Assembly (NCBI GenBank): GCA_001600455.1
Contig: BCKC01000005.1
Coordinates: 2,666,001 to 2,730,000, forward strand
Source of the DNA: Endocalyx cinctus
Taxonomy: Eukaryota; Ascomycota; Sordariomycetes; Amphisphaeriales; Apiosporaceae
Length of the DNA stretch: 64,000 nucleotides
Direction: 5' to 3'
Shown here: in pieces, positions 57,807 through 64,000 of the stretch
Layout of the letters: the number at the start of each line of letters is the position of its first letter
Position numbering within the stretch: the stretch's first letter is position 1
The notes under the pieces: generated by a model
What the model was told of the DNA's origin: nothing
Database searches by the model: none
The model's input: the letters and a program-made list of their open reading frames with translations, nothing else
Position numbers and translations under genes: made by a program

Positions 57807-58502
57807 AGAAAAAAGCAGGAGAGCATAAGAAAGACAGCTGATAACTGTATTTAGAACGAAGTATGTTATTATCAGCTAGGATTTATATATTGCGAAGTTT
57901 TGATTAAGGGGAAGTTTCGTAGTGGGCGCTTCCCGTTTGTTACTCTGATTATATATTACTCCTTTATGAGTTACTTGATAATTATCCGGAATTTGGGATG
58001 TTCCGGTAAGCACTAGTATATACAATAAATAGCTGTACGAAAAACCAACAATCCAATAAAATTAAAACAGTTTCCGGTGTTAGGTCAGTCCACGGTTATG
58101 CAATATAGTAAATATTTACAAGTATTTATATTGAGATAAGTGCTATAAGTTATGGGATTGTAATAAATTAAGTTATATGCGTGGCTAATAAACTACAGCC
58201 TAGATTTCACTACTTGCTACCGGAAGTTCTCCCCCTATTATCTTGTCTGGCCCCGCGGCATGATCTACCATCAGTAGTACCCAATTACGGTATATCCGTT
58301 TATTAGGCCTTCCCCCATCGGGGGGGTCGTGGGGTCCCATGAGATCCCATTGTAAAGCCCTACAAGACCTCACATCGGTTACCGTGGACGCAGTCGACAA
58401 CTTGATCTTCTTTGCGGCTTGGATGGAAGGATAATTATTGAACAAAGAAACAATCTTATCAGCGAAAAGAAAGAAGAACAACTAGTTGATCGACTAACTA
58501 AA
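57807..58502. other. Spacer upstream of the MDR oxidoreductase
   Basis: 696 A/T-rich bases holding its promoter. It contains gatcccattgtaaagccctac at 58343-58363, which recurs 15 bases before the CinA-like start at 45138 with one mismatch. No gene is seen. Confidence 0.5.
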
Positions 58503-58952
58503 CTATCTTCGAATATTACTTTGTTTATAGTATCGAGACCAATCCTGATCAGGTGAAGATAGTAGCAAAAGTGATGGTAGCAAGTTGTTGATGTGCAAGT
58601 AATACTTCTGTCCTGGTCTAGCAATGAGATACGCAGGTAATCCCTTGTCATTGGCCCACATAGCCCACACATTGCTCTCGTTGCCAAAAATCTTCTATGT
58701 TATGCCATAGTAGGTTGTTCGAAGCTCCTCCTACAGCTTTTGGTCTTCAGGGTCTTCGGCCAGTGGTAGTGGGTAATATGGGTCGTTCTCGAAAACCCGA
58801 GCACGAGCATGCGGAAAATCGAATCGGCAATACCAGGCTCTTGGAGTCTGTCCATGGGGAGCCGGGTGCACAAGTTGAGGTCCAGGACTCGGATACGCGT
58901 GAGTCTCTTGGAGTAGTCGACTCCTGCCCTGAGGTCTATAGTGTCGAAAATG
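58503..58952 (-). pseudogene. Interrupted coding remnant with in-frame TAG codons
   Basis: One minus-strand frame reads protein-like sequence for about 150 codons, broken only by TAG at 58733-58731 and 58697-58695. The pieces include HGQTPRAWYCRFDFPHARA, RVFENDPYYPLPLAEDPEDQ, EELRTTYYGIT and KIFGNESNVWAMWANDKGL, then LIARPGQKYYLHINNLLPS. Both stops could come from CAG by C-to-T change, as expected from RIP. A different frame is open at 58700-59026 from an ATG (108 codons: FDTIDLRAGVDYSKR, IRVLDLNLCTRLP) and is a rival reading. A CRFxFP motif also occurs in Helitron-type helicase proteins of fungi, so a transposon remnant is possible; this is weak. Confidence 0.4.
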
Positions 58953-59845
58953 CTAACCCGCTGGTCGGCGTTCGCGGCGTCCGTCATCTTGTTAATGGTA
59001 GGTGCCGGTTCGATTAATGACATCATGTCAGTTGCCCCGTGATGATGATCACTACTTATGCAATTACCAGCTGTTGTTGACTGGTGATGCTACTGCTGCT
59101 GATGTTGATGTTGTTGTTGTTGTATGTATCACTAAGATTATTCTGACCAGGGCTTAAATAAGCTCCTTGGGTTACCTCCCGCGACACGCATTTGATATGT
59201 ATGTCACTTTAATAATTAGTGCAACCAAGCGCGTTAGAATCACTGTTGGTTCCGGGATTAATATACGAAATGATTCCTTTAAACTTGGGTAATTTTTATG
59301 TGATTTTATAGGGATCCTCCCAGAAACAATGGGAATTTTCAGGTATTGTCCGGGGCTCGTACGTGGGTATGCTCGTGTTCGAATACTTCGTCAGGTCTCG
59401 TGTTTCCAGTAGCTACATATCGTTCGGTAGCTAATGGTAGTATGGGCTTGGGATGGTGTTGATTGATTGATGTTGGTATAGCGGACCATAGCAGCTATTC
59501 GGAAAGCTGTTATTTTGTGTTTGCAGGCCTTCTAGTCACTAATGAGTAAAATGAACGTACCGAATACCTCCTGGCTTAGCGATAGGGGAGGGAGGTAGGT
59601 ACCAATTGCCTTCTAGCGAATTAGTCTATACGTGCCTTTTGGCCAACGTACCGAAACAACAGGCCTTCCAGTTACTACAGATGTATGGGGAGTTCACCGG
59701 AAGTATCAATGAGTAGGCCGCAATGTGAGCACCATTGCCTTCAATAGTAACTGTATACTACTTGTTGAGATACCAGGTATTATATATGACTTTGAACTGG
59801 TTGATATGTACAATGATACAGAATATCGAGGGAAGCTTATTATCA

Positions 59846-59951
59846 TCACGGCAGCTGTGCTGGGAGCATACCACTCGAAAAATAAATGATATAATTCTTC
59901 TAATAATAAGGTTTAGGAAGGAAGAGAAGTGAGTAAGTAAGTAAGTGGGAA
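59846..59951 (+). repeat. Dispersed repeat, copy B
   Basis: Same-strand partner of 54369-54471. It differs by scattered substitutions and by extra aagt units in the tail. Confidence 0.75.
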
Positions 59952-60294
59952 GTGGGAAGTCACATACTTTGAATGGTATCTGTCAGGTTAAAGCAACACT
60001 AGCTCAAGGTCGCATACAACAAAGGAAATTTCTAAGGGCAACTTTCGGGTATGACAATCTGTTATCACATTCGGGAGTTGCCCTCACCCGTGAAATTATC
60101 TTTTATTACATACAATTCAAATTGCGGCATGCCGGTTTAATTTACAAGTTAGTTTACTAATTACAGCTCTCGTAACAGAGTATTAATATTAATAACTCGG
60201 GACCAATACCAGTGGAGATGGAGCAATGAAAACTCGCGAGTGATCTCTTTGCAGTGTGTAATATTAGGTTACTCGTCTTGATCTGCCCCACTTT

Positions 60295-60400
60295 GTTACT
60301 AATAGTTACTGATGGTTACTGATGTTACTGATGTTACTGATAATTAGTTGCTGATGATTGTTGATGGTTACTGATGGTTAGCTACTAGCCTACTGATAAT
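60295..60400 (+). repeat. Degenerate tandem array of GTTACTGAT-type units
   Basis: About ten imperfect units of ttactgatg / ttactgatggt, some with deletions, over 105 bases upstream of the trans-ER-like gene. Confidence 0.8.
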
Positions 60401-60669
60401 ATTTGTAATCGTTATATGTTCAAACAAACCCACATATGATTTATAAGATCATGACAGAGTCTGTTAAAGAGATATCTAAACCTGATAGACTTCAATAGTA
60501 CTTAAAACCTTCGCATGCCGCTGTATTTCGCCAGTTCTAAAATACCACTGACAAGCAACTCCCGCTAATATCGATCTGGTCGGTTCATAACTCTTAGCGA
60601 ATTCCAACCTTCATTTTCCTACCGACTACGTCAAAGCACTTAGACCATTAAAAAACACTGATATCTGCC

Positions 60670-61871
60670 ATGGCGTCCACCCCCTTTAGATCCATCTATC
60701 TGGATGAAAATGCCAATTTGTCGATCCGTCAAATCGATCAAGTCTATAGCCCATCCGGCTCTCAATCACTCATCGCTGTGAAATACAGCGGCATAAACCC
60801 AGCCGACCTGCGTCACTTTTACATGGGCATGAATTCCTACGTCGCCGGTTACGAATGGATCGGTCCCGTGATCGCAGTCGGGCCGGATTCACCCTACCGC
60901 GTGGGAGAAGTCCTGTTTGGTGTGGCTATGTGGGGCCACCAGCGCCCGCTCTCCCGCGGTGCGCACCAGGACTACCTCCTCGCTGAAACTTTCGGGACAT
61001 ACCGCGTCCCCGAAAACATGCTCTTAGCTGGAGACGAAAATGAGTCGGCCAGAAAAGAGGCTTGGACTCAGGTCGTCAGTTGGCCTTCTGGCACGCAAAC
61101 AGCTATAGATATGCTGTTCAGCGAGCTAAATTTCTCCTTCCCGGGCGTGCCGGGTTTGGAAAAAGGGGCTGATCCGAAAGGCAGAGCTATCTTGATAGTA
61201 AGTATTATTATCCCACTTTCTCAACTCACTTCTCTAGCCTATCTCCAAATTTCGCATGCTTATTCCATGCTAATTATGTGTAGTGGGGTGGCTCTTCAAT
61301 CGTCGGATTATCGGCTATCCAATTGGCCAAGGCCGCGGGCTTCTCTCCGATCTACACGACCGCGTCGTCCCAGAACCACGCGAAGCTTCTAGAGCTAGGA
61401 GCTACTCACGCGTTCGATTACAAGTCCCCCAACGTGGTCGAGGAGATCCGCGCCGCCGTCGCCGCCAGCGGCAAGGAGCTATCCGTCATCCTCGACGCCG
61501 TGACGACCGGGACCGGTTTCGGCGAACCGCCTTCGTCCACGCCTCGGGATATCTCCACGACCTCCGCGGCGATGGCTAAGCGGACCCTCACCGAAGGAGC
61601 TACCGACGTGCGATTGGTGGCTTCGTTACCCGTCGACTTCGATCCGGACTGGAAGTTCTGCCTCGCCCTGCGAGAGCCGGGCGAGTTTCCCGAGCAGAAC
61701 GCGCGGATGCAAGCGGCGCTCGAGTGGCTGCACCGAAACCATCAGGAGATTAAGTTCAAAATCCCGAGTATTCGGGTCGTCAAGGGCGCAGAAGAGGGCA
61801 TTAAGGCGATTCAGGAGGTCTTTGCAGGAAAAATTAGTATGCAGAAGTTGGTCATTGAGCATCCGATGTGA
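60670..61871 (+). CDS. Trans-enoyl-reductase-like MDR zinc-type oxidoreductase
   Basis: The model is join(60670..61197, 61284..61871), 371 residues, with one 86-base phase-0 intron (GTAAGT...TGTGTAG). It has the GroES-like first half (YSGINPADLRHFYMGM, VAGYEWIGPVIAVGP, VGEVLFGVAMWGHQRP) and the NADP-binding second half (GRAILI-WGGSSIVGLSAIQLAKAAGF, LGATHAFDYKSP). The splice restores the AILIWGG nucleotide loop. The family includes stand-alone trans-enoyl reductases that serve highly reducing polyketide synthases (LovC type) and many general alkenal reductases. No structural zinc cluster is visible. With the bZIP and P450 that follow, a role in secondary metabolism or detoxification is likely, but no synthase is in the window. 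Confidence 0.88.
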
Positions 61872-62244
61872 AGGTGTCAATTTGCAACTTTTATCTTGTG
61901 CCATACACGCCAAAACGCATGAGTCACGGGCGTCATTCACCTTTTGTACTATCTCTAGTATGTACTGAAATTATTGAAGGGGAGGTATAATTATGAAGTT
62001 GTGAGTAGCGAGAAAGCTGTCTCACAGTGTCAGTTGATTACGTGTTTCGAACATGGGATCCACATGTAATTTAACCCCGAGATTGATTTGTAAGCACAGG
62101 GGGTAGTATGACAGGTCTGACGGTCTGACGGTCTGGCAGTGCTTCATATTACTTCTAAAGACAGCGTTTTCTTCATATAAACCCAATTCGTCTGCTCTAA
62201 TGTATCCTAGCAATTAAGAGGACTATTTTAAATATAGCTCAAGT
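61872..62244. other. Spacer between the trans-ER-like and bZIP genes
   Basis: 373 bases with no gene. A (gtctgacg)n-like patch is seen near 62114. Confidence 0.55.
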
Positions 62245-63250
62245 ATGTCCCTTCAGAAAAGTTACCAGGACGAGACACAGGTAGGTGTGTCCGGAACACG
62301 GAGCATAACCGAACCACCAGCGCTTCCCTTGCTGACTGGTTGAACAGCACCGACGCGAAAGGGGAAGGCGTGCGCAACGTGCTTTCAGGCAGAGGCAGAT
62401 TGATACCATTCAACAGCTTCGTGAAGAGAACGCGAGACTAGCCGAACTCACCGTCAATTTGCTTGCGACCAATTCTAAAAGCGGCGAAGACCTCCAATGC
62501 CCCACGACCGAGGCAGATTCATCTCAAGTACCTATCGGCATAATATTCCATGATAACGACCCCAGCCATTTGCTGGAAAATTCATGTCACGATTCTAGGT
62601 TGCACATACACCCATCGTTTGGGGCTTGCTCCGCAGCAACCAACAGTTCGACATCTATCAGCATAGGGTACCTGTCGATGCCGCCTCCAGACATAGTCCC
62701 CTATCTCGGTGTCACGGCATACACCGTCGCGGGTCAATTGTACTGGGCGTCTCTAGCGCTTCTCCATTCCGCCATCCGCTCCGTCATCGGCGACAACCCG
62801 TCGCCCGAAGCGGCAGCCGTTATAGAAACCTGTTTCCGCCGCTCGGTCGCCCTAGTTCCCCTTGAGCTGTTACTAACGCAGCTTCAAGCACGTCTCGACT
62901 TCCGAAAACTGAGTAGCTGCGAATCACAAGGCACGGAGGGTGAATATTCACCAAAGGTTCCCTTCCAAGCGCCATCGGCGCCGGACCTTCGCTTTAGGAC
63001 GGATCATGTTGGCCCCTTTGACGTCGAGGTAGAATTTCAGCGGAGCCTCGGAGAAGATTTCGTTATTTTTGAGGATGCCTTCCGGAACCGGGCCGGAAAC
63101 ATGTATGGTCCTATGATCCGAAACCTTTTGGGGAAAATGATACGACAGTCGTTCTGTTACGGAGACGGCCCACGATGGGAATCTGATGCCGTGTCAGATG
63201 TTATTGAGCAGTGGCGAAAGAGTAAAAATAACCCTGCGGTTTTCACTTGA
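62245..63250 (+). CDS. Fungal bZIP transcription factor
   Basis: The model is join(62245..62280, 62348..63250), 312 residues, with one 67-base phase-0 intron (GTAGGT...GAACAG). The 36-base first exon encodes MSLQKSYQDETQ. The splice then opens directly into the basic region HRRERGRRAQRAFRQRQI, matching the fungal RRAQRAFR-RQ type in which the arginine-rich helix binds the DNA major groove. A short leucine zipper (IQQLREENARLAELT) follows. The rest is the variable regulatory half seen in this group (YLGVTAYTVAGQLYWASLALL). Without the first exon the frame starts mid-protein, so the short exon is needed. Its position between the trans-ER-like and P450 genes fits a local regulator. Confidence 0.87.
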
Positions 63251-63409
63251 ATCCAAATATCAAAGCTTCATCCTAGGGAATGTATTAAACGGAGTGTAAT
63301 ATCTTATTAACGATCACGTTGTAAATACGATTTATAAAATCCTCCAGCCATTATTATTCGTTAGTATTGTGGTAAAAGTCATGTAGGCACTGGAGCTCAA
63401 CCAGATTGA

Positions 63410-64000
63410 CTAGATTACAATCTTCTCGAGCTTACTAGCATCACCCTCCTCCCAAGGATATAATGTTTCAGCTCGGCGTATCAAAGCTTCATGCTGAGGG
63501 CTTCTTGACTTAATCGCAGCCTTGAATGGCTCCGCCCGGCTGATTACACCCGGGGTGAAACGTACGGCCGGTGTAATTTCGTGTCCACTTTCGTCCAAGC
63601 CCTTACCGATATCTAAAGTAGCTAATGATTGCGCAATAGTGAGCCATACAGATACATTAGCTAAGAAGCGGCCAGAGCAAATGCGTCGCCCGTAGCCAAA
63701 AACATGATCACGAGGATCTGGACAAGGACTATTGCCTAAAAACCGAGATGGGTCGAATGTTTCGGGATTGGGATAAACCGCTGGGTCGTGGGTAAACCAC
63801 CTAGCAGTTACAGTCGAGTTAGATAACCGTGAATAGACTTGTTTTCACGTTTGCCATCGCAGTCATATGATTAGGTACATACCAAACGTTAGCCATCACA
63901 ATTGCTCCCTTTGGAATATGGTACCCATTGACGGTGTCATCGGCAGAAGCTACGTGGGGTATACCCATTGGAAGTACAGTGTGCCAGCGAAATGATTCTG
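63410..64000 (-). CDS. Cytochrome P450, C-terminal part (5' end beyond the window)
   Basis: The exons are complement(join(63410..63800, 63883..>64000)) with an 82-base phase-2 intron. It covers the last 169 residues of a heme-thiolate monooxygenase. The visible parts are ESFRWHTVLPMGIPHVA, with the conserved arginine after ExxR, and NGYHIPKGAIVMANVW, which the splice joins to WFTHDPAVYPNPETFDPSRFL. The heme-binding loop FGYGRRICSGRFLA has its cysteine ligand. DIGKGLDESGHEI and a C-terminus at KSRSPQHEALI then follow. The pattern VLPMGIPHVASADD with YGRRICSG is that of the O-methylsterigmatocystin oxidoreductase-like group, common in secondary metabolism. The N-terminal membrane anchor and the I-helix lie past 64000. 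Confidence 0.9.

Larger units (their letters stand above)
58953..60669. other. Repeat-rich spacer between the remnant and the trans-ER-like gene
   Basis: 1.7 kb with no supported gene. It holds T-G-rich triplet runs (tgttgatgttgttgttgttg at about 59102), repeat copy B and a degenerate gttactgat tandem array. Confidence 0.55.

Noticed and set aside
59945..60160. Frame starting MGSGKSHTLNG, resembling a P-loop
   Set aside because: Starts at GTG inside the aagt/gggaagt tail of repeat copy B; the P-loop look comes from the repeat.
1..64000. CRISPR arrays, bacterial operons or phage features
   Set aside because: The window is eukaryotic; no regularly spaced repeats were found.

Overview
This is a 64 kb piece of a filamentous ascomycete nuclear genome. 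The genes carry many short introns (49-146 bases, GTAAGT/GTATGT/GTGAGT donors), the coding DNA is GC-richer than the AT-rich spacers, and the families are fungal: BimC kinesin, mitochondrial IleRS, SAM37, NOP7, RRN9, a Helo-like-N protein, CrtC-like lipocalin and an Ank-deaminase. The look is that of a Sordariomycete; I cannot go further without a search. Exon limits were worked out by hand from frame continuity and splice sites.

Layout. 0-15.4 kb holds core genes: the 3' end of a DCAF7/WDR68-type WD40 gene, bimC kinesin-5, a five-exon protein of a fungal F-box-like family, mitochondrial isoleucyl-tRNA synthetase on the minus strand, and a divergently placed conserved unknown with an apparent SUMO-interacting motif. 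15.4-31.7 kb is a 16 kb gene-poor stretch with one weak small-ORF candidate. 31.7-41.1 kb is a second housekeeping block: SAM37, PIG-U (minus), NOP7/pescadillo and RRN9. PIG-U and NOP7 share a 455-base divergent promoter region, and NOP7 and RRN9, both concerned with ribosome production, lie head to tail.

41.1-48.4 kb starts with two sequence-identical, intron-containing tRNA-Ile(AAU) genes in divergent orientation. Next come an ankyrin plus cytidine-deaminase-like protein and a CinA/PncC-like protein transcribed away from each other, and a CrtC/Diels-Alderase-like lipocalin gene with an apparent frameshift at a C8 run. 48.4-55.6 kb is accessory: a small inverted-repeat element, a broken gene remnant, a secreted glycoside hydrolase, a sulfotransferase-like membrane protein and a two-exon Helo-like-N protein. 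56.2-64 kb carries two MDR oxidoreductases, a broken gene or transposon remnant with in-frame TAGs, a diverged duplicate of an intergenic segment, a bZIP regulator and the 3' end of a cytochrome P450. Together these look like the edge of a metabolic or detoxification cluster continuing beyond base 64000.

The most unusual items are the Ank-deaminase with its CinA neighbour, the identical tRNA pair, and the frame-interrupted genes at 47.6, 49.6 and 58.7 kb.
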